Below are positions 34,133-44,210 of a stretch of DNA of 44,210 nucleotides, in pieces. The translations under genes were made by a program, and so were the position numbers. Each line of letters starts with the position of its first letter. Within the stretch, counting starts at the first letter, position 1. The stretch spans positions 1 to 44,210 of the IMG/VR virus record IMGVR_UViG_3300009164_000134; one strand, 5' to 3'. The stretch comes from a virus. Below the pieces are notes generated by a model. It did not search any database and was not told the origin of the DNA. It saw nothing but the letters and a program-made list of their open reading frames with translations.

Positions 34133-34138
34133 TAGTTT
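34133..34138 (+). promoter_or_regulatory. Extended TANNNT -10 box before the tail assembly chaperone gene
   Basis: TGC TAGTTT (34130-34138) is followed by 7 nt and the ATG at 34146, with no ribosome binding site, again fitting a leaderless transcript. No -35 is evident. Confidence 0.35.
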
Positions 34139-34145
34139 CATTCGT

Positions 34146-34715
34146 ATGAGTGATTCACCAATTTCAGTACAAGAAGACGGCACGGACGAAGTAAAGCCTG
34201 TAGCCAAGAAACAGCTCCGTGATGCTGGATTCAGCCCTTCAGGCATGTCCACAGGTCCGGAAGAGACACAACTAGACAAGTTGCGCTCAATCGTTCGCAA
34301 AAAAGTAGAACGAAGTGCTGTTCTTATTCCCGTAACAGAACGCCCTGGCGTGGCCATTAAGGTCAGTCCAAATATTACACAAACACAAATGCGCAACTGG
34401 CGTAAAAATGCCGGAGAAGACACGCGAAACGGATTAGACGCTACCAAGTTTGCTTGTTTGGTAATTGGTCACACAACAACTGGTATTTATATTGACGACG
34501 AAGAAGTATTCGATGAGGGTGGAAATTTTCTTAATTTTGCTCACCCATTGATTCTTGAAATGACAGAGACAACACGTCCTGTTCCTGATGCTGTTAGAGC
34601 CCTATTTGGAGTAGACCCACACATCGAATCTGCAGCACTTGCAATTCTTGATGCTGCTGGATACTCAGACTCGGTCGAAGCAGTGGACCCTACGAAGGAG
34701 TCTTCGACGAACTAG
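34146..34715 (+). CDS. Tail assembly chaperone (shorter product)
   Basis: A 189-residue protein between the tail tube and tape measure genes, the fixed place of tail assembly chaperones. Residues 1-60 are polar and probably flexible. The core contains RNWRKNAGEDTRNGLD, KFACLVIGHTT and IYIDDEEVFDEGG and ends in LFGVDPHIESAALAILDAAG. A second frame overlaps its end in the -1 register (open from 34652) and continues to 34888, as in the gpG/gpGT arrangement where part of the ribosomes shift to make a longer form. The two forms would coat the tape measure protein during tail assembly. Confidence 0.8.
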   Translation: MSDSPISVQEDGTDEVKPVAKKQLRDAGFSPSGMSTGPEETQLDKLRSIVRKKVERSAVLIPVTERPGVAIKVSPNITQTQMRNWRKNAGEDTRNGLDATKFACLVIGHTTTGIYIDDEEVFDEGGNFLNFAHPLILEMTETTRPVPDAVRALFGVDPHIESAALAILDAAGYSDSVEAVDPTKESSTN

Positions 34716-34732
34716 TCGTAGATTCCGGCCTA

Positions 34733-34888
34733 ATGGCAGCTGCAAGGCTGGGCGAGTTATTTAATCAGAATCCACTTACGTTCCTAGATTTAGAAGAAAC
34801 TGACTGGATACTACTTTTGGCCTGTGCTAAAGTTATAAGTAACGACCGCGAAGAGCAAGAGCGTAAGTCAAAGACTCAGAATCCGTAG
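34733..34888 (+). CDS. Second reading frame of the tail assembly chaperone (-1 extension or separate small gene)
   Basis: From its first ATG this frame encodes 51 residues (MAAARLGELFNQNPLTFLDL, then ETDWILLLACAKVISN and a charged tail). It is in the -1 register to the chaperone gene and open back to 34652, so a shift anywhere in 34652-34712 would fuse it to the longer protein, for example giving GPYEGVFDELVVDSGL before the ATG. No canonical X XXY YYZ heptamer is found in the overlap; G GAC CCT and C CCT ACG are the nearest partial candidates. Reinitiation at the ATG 17 nt after the chaperone stop is the alternative. Confidence 0.65.
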   Translation: MAAARLGELFNQNPLTFLDLEETDWILLLACAKVISNDREEQERKSKTQNP

Positions 34889-34954
34889 ATTTAATCCGGA
34901 TTTATAGCTTGACAACTTTTACACTCACGTGACTTAAAAATCACCGGAGACGTA

Positions 34955-37900
34955 ATGGCTGACGAAAAACTTAAAGTTATAGTCGATTTTGACGCCCGTA
35001 CGGGTGGTCTCAAGAAAGCCATGACGGAGCTCAAGGCGCTTGAGCAAATGGATAAAAGGTTTTCTTCTGGGGACCGAATAAGCCAAATGGCTAAAAAAAA
35101 CGCTCAAGGACTAACGGCCTTTAAGAGAAGTCTCGATGACGTCGAAAAAGGCGTAAAAATGTTCGGCAAAGGGGTAAGTAAATTCATCACCTTAGCCCTA
35201 AAAGGTGCGATAGTAGAAATGGCGGCTTTTAGCGTCGCAATGCTAGGTATTCACGCTTTATTTGCAAGCGGTCAGTTCATAATGAAAGCTTACAACGGCG
35301 CTATGCAAATGGTCTCTGTTGGTGTCGCGGGAGTTACGGTAGCGCTCTCCGCCGCATCTGCTGCTATTCGAGAACAGCAAGCAGCAATGTTTGCATATAG
35401 AGGAAAAGGTGCTGCAGCATTTGGCTCAGGCATGGCTCAAACACAAATGGGTATGAGAAACCTCCAGAGCGATGTAGACCTTGCAACTCTTGGTGTTGAA
35501 GCCCTCAACAAAGCATATGGAAACATGTCCAAGAAAATGAGTGTTGCCCAAATTAACGCTTCTAAGCCAATGATTAAATCTCTTATGGATTTTGGTTCCG
35601 CTGGTCAGGACCCAGCAAAAGGCTTAGAACAGGTCTCTGTAGTTATGCAGACAATTGCTGACAAGAAAAAAACACTCTCTCAAGTAACTACGGAGTATAA
35701 GAAGCTTGGTGAGGAAGCAAAGAAGTCGCTTAAAGGGAAAAACATAAAGTCAAAAAAAGACTTTGAAGACTTTATCATGTCTGGCGAAGCCGCTAAAAAA
35801 GGTGGAGTTACTGGACAATTTTCTGCAGTAAATAGCACTCTTGTTAGCCAGCTAAAAGGCTACATGACACTTATTAAGGGTCAATTTGCAGACCAAGGTG
35901 ACGAGATGCTTGCACCCCTGAAGGAGTCTTTTGCAAAAGTATTTGGGATAATAACCAAAGATATTACAAGGATAATGGCTGCAGTTAGTTCAAGTTTTGG
36001 AACCCAAACTTTTCTTGACGGATTTGTAAGCGCCGTAGACAAAGTCGGTAACTTTTTTGTAAAAATGGTAAGAGAATACCTTCCAAAATCAAAAGGAATG
36101 ATGACCGGCTTGTCCGATTGGTGGACTTCTTTTAGAAGAGGATGGAATAGGGTTCTTGATTATCTTCGCCCATTTATAGATGGTGCAAAAGTAATTGAAA
36201 GTGCTTTTAAACCAGTATGGAACTCAATTAAAAAGGGAGCAAGCAACTTCGGCCAATTCAATAAACTACTTCAGGCAAACGAAGTTCATGTTGTTGAGAC
36301 GGGAACAAAAGTTGCAGGGCTAATAGATGCGGTGTCAAAACTGTTCTCGGACGTTAAAAAAGTCATATTTAGTATGCTTCCATTTATAAACGACTTAATT
36401 AGTGGCGTAACAATGGTAGTAAAACTCATGTCTTCACTATTTGGAATGGTGGCAGATAAGGGATTCAATCAAGGGTTTGCTGCAATATTTGGTGGGTTAA
36501 TAGCTTCAAAACAACTAGGAAAAATTCAAGGAAGTTTTTCACCAAAAGTTCCGGTAATGAATCCCAATGTAATGCAGGTAACGGCTACTCAGGTAAACGT
36601 TAATGGGGCAACAGGAGTTGGTCCAGGAACCACACCTCAAGCTAGTGCAGCTGCTACAAGCACCGCAGCTGCCGACAAGCTATCAAGTGGGCACAAGAAG
36701 ACCCTTGCTGAAGCATCAAAGGACGCCACTAGTTTCAAAACTACCGGTTCCTCTTCTCCAGACAAGCCTGGAAAAATGGACATGATTCACCCCAAAGGCG
36801 GACTAGCTGGCGCTGGTGCAGCACTTCCTTACGAGGCTGGATACGGCACAATAAGGGACTTAAAAAATTACAATGGCGGAAAATTTAGCGGCTATGTAAG
36901 CAGCGCCATAAACATGAACAGACGAGACACGGAACGGTCTTTCCTTGAACGGGATGCGCGTAATAAGCAACTAATTGAGCAGTCAAAAAAAAGAAGTGAG
37001 GCAATAAAAGAAGCTGCCGTAACCCCGAAAGCATCTTCTTATCTCGATGCTCTTTCTATGACCCGGTTAGAAAGAGGAGGGGAATCAGCAACTGACGCAT
37101 TAACCCCACCTGGAAAATTGTCAATAGAAGACAGAAACAATCTCAATGCTGAAAAAATGGAACGCGCAAAATTACGTGTTAAACAAAAGATAAACAAAGC
37201 CGGCAGAACTGTGCGAAAGGGGGTTGCTGGATATAGAGGTGCGATAGCTTTTTCAAAATCTGGAGCTATTGACCCGGAAACCGGTGGATACTTTGACCCA
37301 AGTGCAGCAAGGGCTCAAATAGACGCCAGAAGTGATTACTCAGCATTTAAAAAATTTAGAGCTAAGAACAAAATCAATAGAGGACCAACGACAAAGTTTG
37401 GTTCCAAAGTAAATAAATTTCAAAAAGGTTTTGGCGGGAAGATGGGTACTGGCCTCGGCCTTGGTTTAGCCAGCCAGTACGCTCCCGAAGAAATGCGTGG
37501 GGCCATGGCTCTCGGCGCAACGGTCAGCCAGATAGACCCACTACTCGGTCTTGCTGTCGCTGGTCTTGGCGGAGCAATGAAAGCCAAGAGTGCTGGAGCG
37601 GGAATGGCCGCTGGTGCCATGGGTGGAGCCGCTCTTGGTGCAAAGTTTGGTGCCCAAGGAGCAGTAATTGGTGCGCTCGTTGGTGGACTTTTTGGTGGAA
37701 TTAGTGGAGCTGTAAATAAAGGAAGAATGACGGTAAAAGCTGCCCAAGAATCCGTTAAGCAAACTATGGATGGTTTCTATAAATCCATAGGCCGTGCAGC
37801 TGCGTACGACTACGAACAAAACGTCAAAAAAATAAACGCTGGAGAATCATTGAAAGGTCAGAAAGGAGCTTTTCAAGATATAGCCGGACAGATGGTTAAA

Positions 37901-39844
37901 AAACAGGAGGAGATGAAAAATATAGCTTTATCCACCACTCCTGGACTAGGAAATCTTTACAATGCAGAGGCTTTGGTAAAATCAAATGTTGGTGCAACGT
38001 ATGACACAGAAATAGGTCAAGCCGGGTTTACTAACATTCAAATGGTAGATGAAGTAAAAAAACGATTTGGTATAGACCTTTATACAACCAATAACGCCGC
38101 GCAGCAAAGTATACTAAGAGGAAAACAGTCTGACCTCATTGGCAAAAAAGGCCAGGCAGAAAATCGTAAATTGCTTACGCGGTTTAAAAAAGAAGGTTTA
38201 CTTGGGGACATAACTCCAGAACAATTCAAAGCTCAACTAGAAGCACCAGCTCATGCAATACAAGCACTGATGGGAGACAGCACAGAGGCTAGAAACCTAG
38301 CAATGATTCAAACCCAAACAACCAAACGAATGGACTTACTGACAAAGGCCACGGGAAAGAGTGCTCCTGAGCTTGAAAAAATGGCGCGGGAGATGGGCTT
38401 TGACCTTTATGACGCCACCAAAGACTACAACGACATTCTTAAAAAATTCACAGACAATATGGTTCGTACTTCTGTGCAACTCAACGATGCCATTATTGAC
38501 GTATTTCTGTCAGGTAGTGACGTTTTCAAAAAAGCAAGAGAAGCCAGAGAAGCAACACAGACTATTAATAAATCTTCTCGAGGGCTGGGAGATACCTTGC
38601 GTGCGGGAGGAAGTCCCACATCAAAGACAGAAGCTGTCAACTCGTACATGGAGACTTTTTATCCTCAGATACTTGCTGCAGCAGGCGGCGATGCGGGCAA
38701 GGCATTCATAGCAAGTCGAAAACTGATTGGCCCATCAACAACGATAGACCCCAAAACGGGTAAAAAAGTATCAACTGGCGGTGGCCTAGCTTTTGCTCCT
38801 GGACAAGAACTTGCAGGCCAAGAAGCCTTTTTCACCAACAACCCACTCAAGCAGCAAGCTGATGCCAAGATAAAAACAGGAATCGCTGACCAGTACACCA
38901 CACAAATCCAGGGCATACTAGGACAGAAGGGGTTCTCGGGGAACATAGACGCAATTAAAACTTCTATTGCCGGCATGGATGATGCTCAAATAGAAAAATT
39001 AATAAAAGACATGAGTACCCTTAATACAAACACCATGAGTGGAAAGGGAAAACGCGCGGTTGAACAAAACAATTTTAAGAAATTTAAAAAGTTCCAAACA
39101 ACAGGCGCAGTAGAAGAAATCCTTGCAAATGCCGGAATTCAAACATCCATAACATCTCAAACCTCGGGTACGGACGCCGCCCTAGCCAACAGCGTATATG
39201 ACACACTTGCTGGACTTAAACCGGCAATAGCGGGCATGGACGATGCCATAACGTTGTTTAATGAGTCTGCCAAGGAATTCATGAAGGGTCCACTTACGGG
39301 GGTCCCCGAATGGTGGGCTAGGGGTCTTAAAGTTACCGGAACCGGCGACGACATGAGACTGATGCCAGATGGTGATACTTCATCACCTCGTGGCGGACAC
39401 ATTGGCGATACAGCAACAAGCAAACTGTCACAAACAATGGCTCGCCATCAGGCAATGAACTCACAGTTGACTGGTACGCGTCAAATAACTTCATCTCTCA
39501 GAACAACCAACCTTGGTTCACCAAGTTCAGACCACGCAACTGGCGCTGCCTATGACTTGACCGGACAAAACCTTGGGGCCTACTCCAAGCTTGTTCATGC
39601 AAATGGTGGTTTTGCCGAATTCCACGGAAGCATGGCAACTAGACATCTTCACGTAGTGCCAGGTCCAGGAAACTTGAACTCAACAGTTGCTCCGTCTGGA
39701 CAGGCCGGAGGCCAGATTGGCGCACCAATAACAAACCATTACAACATCCACGTAAATGGCGCAAAGCATTCGCCACAAGAAATAGCTTCTGAAGTAATGT
39801 CTCACATACGTCGTGAAGACAGGGTCGGAAGAGAGCGTTCATAA
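34955..39844 (+). CDS. Tape measure protein with C-terminal M15-type peptidase domain
   Basis: A 1629-residue protein that sets tail length; about 0.15 nm per residue suggests a tail near 220-245 nm. The N-terminus is helical with a hydrophobic stretch (residues 77-110). Residues 830-920 form a Gly/Ala-rich hydrophobic region that may enter the host membrane. A Pro/Thr/Ser linker near 555-610 contains KLSSG (575-579), the same motif as in the protease polyprotein. Residues 1500-1575 look like an M15 D-Ala-D-Ala or L-Ala-D-Glu peptidase, with SDHATGAAYD (His1527, Asp1534) and RHLHV (His1564, His1566) as zinc ligands. This domain would open peptidoglycan at infection. A GGAG site precedes the ATG. 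Confidence 0.93.
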   Translation: MADEKLKVIVDFDARTGGLKKAMTELKALEQMDKRFSSGDRISQMAKKNAQGLTAFKRSLDDVEKGVKMFGKGVSKFITLALKGAIVEMAAFSVAMLGIHALFASGQFIMKAYNGAMQMVSVGVAGVTVALSAASAAIREQQAAMFAYRGKGAAAFGSGMAQTQMGMRNLQSDVDLATLGVEALNKAYGNMSKKMSVAQINASKPMIKSLMDFGSAGQDPAKGLEQVSVVMQTIADKKKTLSQVTTEYKKLGEEAKKSLKGKNIKSKKDFEDFIMSGEAAKKGGVTGQFSAVNSTLVSQLKGYMTLIKGQFADQGDEMLAPLKESFAKVFGIITKDITRIMAAVSSSFGTQTFLDGFVSAVDKVGNFFVKMVREYLPKSKGMMTGLSDWWTSFRRGWNRVLDYLRPFIDGAKVIESAFKPVWNSIKKGASNFGQFNKLLQANEVHVVETGTKVAGLIDAVSKLFSDVKKVIFSMLPFINDLISGVTMVVKLMSSLFGMVADKGFNQGFAAIFGGLIASKQLGKIQGSFSPKVPVMNPNVMQVTATQVNVNGATGVGPGTTPQASAAATSTAAADKLSSGHKKTLAEASKDATSFKTTGSSSPDKPGKMDMIHPKGGLAGAGAALPYEAGYGTIRDLKNYNGGKFSGYVSSAINMNRRDTERSFLERDARNKQLIEQSKKRSEAIKEAAVTPKASSYLDALSMTRLERGGESATDALTPPGKLSIEDRNNLNAEKMERAKLRVKQKINKAGRTVRKGVAGYRGAIAFSKSGAIDPETGGYFDPSAARAQIDARSDYSAFKKFRAKNKINRGPTTKFGSKVNKFQKGFGGKMGTGLGLGLASQYAPEEMRGAMALGATVSQIDPLLGLAVAGLGGAMKAKSAGAGMAAGAMGGAALGAKFGAQGAVIGALVGGLFGGISGAVNKGRMTVKAAQESVKQTMDGFYKSIGRAAAYDYEQNVKKINAGESLKGQKGAFQDIAGQMVKKQEEMKNIALSTTPGLGNLYNAEALVKSNVGATYDTEIGQAGFTNIQMVDEVKKRFGIDLYTTNNAAQQSILRGKQSDLIGKKGQAENRKLLTRFKKEGLLGDITPEQFKAQLEAPAHAIQALMGDSTEARNLAMIQTQTTKRMDLLTKATGKSAPELEKMAREMGFDLYDATKDYNDILKKFTDNMVRTSVQLNDAIIDVFLSGSDVFKKAREAREATQTINKSSRGLGDTLRAGGSPTSKTEAVNSYMETFYPQILAAAGGDAGKAFIASRKLIGPSTTIDPKTGKKVSTGGGLAFAPGQELAGQEAFFTNNPLKQQADAKIKTGIADQYTTQIQGILGQKGFSGNIDAIKTSIAGMDDAQIEKLIKDMSTLNTNTMSGKGKRAVEQNNFKKFKKFQTTGAVEEILANAGIQTSITSQTSGTDAALANSVYDTLAGLKPAIAGMDDAITLFNESAKEFMKGPLTGVPEWWARGLKVTGTGDDMRLMPDGDTSSPRGGHIGDTATSKLSQTMARHQAMNSQLTGTRQITSSLRTTNLGSPSSDHATGAAYDLTGQNLGAYSKLVHANGGFAEFHGSMATRHLHVVPGPGNLNSTVAPSGQAGGQIGAPITNHYNIHVNGAKHSPQEIASEVMSHIRREDRVGRERS

Positions 39845-41349
39845 TGGCATATGGAGACATACTGTTAATTACGGTCGGTTATACATCTTCTGACCCAAGT
39901 AGCTTGCGCAAGCATTATCCAATCAAAAAAAGGTATCGCCAGACTACAACAAACCGGGCTCCAGAGTTTCCAACTGATTATTCTCTTTATCCGGCACCAA
40001 CACTAGAGAACCCAATATCAAAGACTTACTGGTTTCCATACACCAGTATTACGCCTTCCGATGCTTTATATATTGAATATACATACGGGGATGAATATGC
40101 ATGGAATGATATTGATTCTAAAAGACCTGCCCTAATCGCTGCCCCAAATAAAAACTTATTAAAATCTTACGATTTCCCAGTTGGGGAAAGACGAATTTAT
40201 TCAGATGCAGCATATGAATGCACTCAGTATTTGTTTCACTGGACTGATACCAATTATCCAGAATCAAAAAATCCATATAGAACAAACCTTATACACAAAT
40301 GGAGACGTCTAGATGACACCTCTACGCCGTGGGCACAGTTCTGGTTTCACCCTCAATTAAAAAGATTTTATGCACTGGAAAATACAGATGCCCTACAAAT
40401 GTTACCGGACCCAGATTTATTTAACTCTGGAGCATGGTCTTCATTTACTGGAGACGCTCAAGAAATAAATTTAGCGAACTTTACACTTGCAAAAATACGC
40501 GAGTTGGTGTCTGCTGGATATTCGACACCATCTGCAACAGCATTAATAAACTCAAACGAAGCTAAAGCTGCAGGGACAGAAGCAATTGCAAAAAAAGCAA
40601 ATATAGGCGCAGATAAATTACTAGCAAAAGTCGGCTCAATAGCTGAAGCAACAGTTAAAACTGTTTCTGTTCTTACATCAACAGCCGTAAGTAGTTCACC
40701 GGCTTCACAAGCCGCAACAATGACTCAAATATTTACAAACAAATCAGGACAATCGGATTCTGTTTCATATGAATTTAAATACCGTCCAAACAATGCCACT
40801 TACAGCAATATAGGGGCTGAATGGACTGAAATAGATAGAGTTAACAATACGCCATTAGTAGATTTTAGAAACTTTAAACTGATGAAAGTTAGTTTTGATT
40901 TTGTTGTTGGAGACAATTTGAATTTATTTTCGAACTGTGATGATGAATTGAAAAAATTAAGACAAATGGCGTCCAGGCCTTATCCCGTAGCTTTAACTGG
41001 CCTGGATAACATGTTTGCAGAACAATTAAGTTTTTATAAAGACGATAAAGCAAAACAGATGGTTTTTGTTATTGCTGATTTATCTATTACTTCAGCACAA
41101 AGAAGCAATGGTACCGATGCACAATCTTCACTGGGTAAGATAAATAGAGCGACTGTTTCAATTACTCTTCAAGAGATACCATTGAGCGGAATACAGCTAA
41201 TAGTCATGCCAAAACTCACACCAGACAGTATTGCACCAAGAAGAAGAACCACTAACGGAACCGATACTATCCCCGCCATTCTTGACACAACCGGGTTTAC
41301 TACAATCGAGTCTGTTGGCACTCAAGTTGTAGATAGTACACCACCTTAA
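39844..41349 (+). CDS. Baseplate / distal tail protein
   Basis: A 501-residue protein whose ATG overlaps the tape measure stop (TAATG). The N-terminal 200 residues are aromatic-rich (SKTYWFPYTSITPSDALYIE; YLFHWTDTNYPESKNPY). The middle is Ala/Ser/Thr-rich. The C-terminal half (YEFKYRPNNATYSNIGAEW, then FRNFKLMKVSFDFVVGDN, and RATVSITLQEIPLSG) resembles tail-hub adaptor proteins located between tape measure and hub in many myoviruses, often with a LysM-type domain that is not obvious here. The exact baseplate position is inferred from order. Confidence 0.7.
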   Translation: MAYGDILLITVGYTSSDPSSLRKHYPIKKRYRQTTTNRAPEFPTDYSLYPAPTLENPISKTYWFPYTSITPSDALYIEYTYGDEYAWNDIDSKRPALIAAPNKNLLKSYDFPVGERRIYSDAAYECTQYLFHWTDTNYPESKNPYRTNLIHKWRRLDDTSTPWAQFWFHPQLKRFYALENTDALQMLPDPDLFNSGAWSSFTGDAQEINLANFTLAKIRELVSAGYSTPSATALINSNEAKAAGTEAIAKKANIGADKLLAKVGSIAEATVKTVSVLTSTAVSSSPASQAATMTQIFTNKSGQSDSVSYEFKYRPNNATYSNIGAEWTEIDRVNNTPLVDFRNFKLMKVSFDFVVGDNLNLFSNCDDELKKLRQMASRPYPVALTGLDNMFAEQLSFYKDDKAKQMVFVIADLSITSAQRSNGTDAQSSLGKINRATVSITLQEIPLSGIQLIVMPKLTPDSIAPRRRTTNGTDTIPAILDTTGFTTIESVGTQVVDSTPP

Positions 41350-41350
41350 T

Positions 41351-44210
<2,860 letters not shown>

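Noticed and set aside
34909-34940. TTGACA before the tape measure gene
   Set aside because: At 17-bp spacing the -10 position reads ACTTAA, and better AT boxes are at wrong distances, so no promoter is called.

Overview
This window is part of a tailed double-stranded DNA phage genome with a contractile (myovirus-type) tail. The evidence is a large terminase, an HK97-type portal and prohead protease, a tail sheath, a tail tube, a 1629-residue tape measure and baseplate hub/spike genes. The DNA is AT-leaning. An actinobacterial host, perhaps a low-GC freshwater lineage, is an inference: five starts without a Shine-Dalgarno sequence carry a TANNNT box 6-7 nt upstream, as in actinobacterial leaderless genes, and the Cas4-like/Rad52-like/RuvC-like and ParB-PAPS-reductase sets are familiar from actinophages. 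No tRNA, integrase, CRISPR array or insertion sequence was seen.

Layout. Positions 18148 down to 1 are a minus-strand head block: small membrane protein, portal, a 3369-residue protease polyprotein, a 566-residue acidic protein, and a giant protein cut by the left edge. Positions 18209-22388 are a plus-strand block: terminase, a hypothetical gene, Rad52-like annealing protein, Cas4/RecB-like nuclease, coiled-coil protein, HNH nuclease. Positions 25063-22502 are a minus-strand block of four genes, three with strong ribosome binding sites: a decoration-like protein, two tandem paralogues and a possible GNAT-like protein. Positions 25282-29729 are a plus-strand block: RuvC-like resolvase, ParB-like protein, PP-loop (PAPS reductase-like) enzyme, second ParB-like protein and a very basic protein. 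One acidic minus-strand gene follows, and from 30255 to the right edge lies the tail module (connector, tail completion, terminator, sheath, tube, chaperone, tape measure, baseplate, hub, collagen-like spike). The major capsid protein was not recognised and probably lies beyond the left edge.

The outstanding feature is the polyprotein at 5663-15772. An HK97-type prohead protease is fused in one reading frame to a Cys-rich segment, an ArdC-like ssDNA-binding domain, a zincin metallopeptidase, two complete UvrD/FBH1-like SF1 helicases and a C-terminal module. The motif LSSG (three times KLSSG) occurs at each major domain junction, suggesting that the protease cuts the chain inside the procapsid into separate cargo proteins that could be injected with the DNA. 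An A10 run in the coding strand early in the gene would end translation at once on a slip of one base either way, which could supply free protease. The giant protein at the left edge also carries a zincin motif and may be a second cargo protein.
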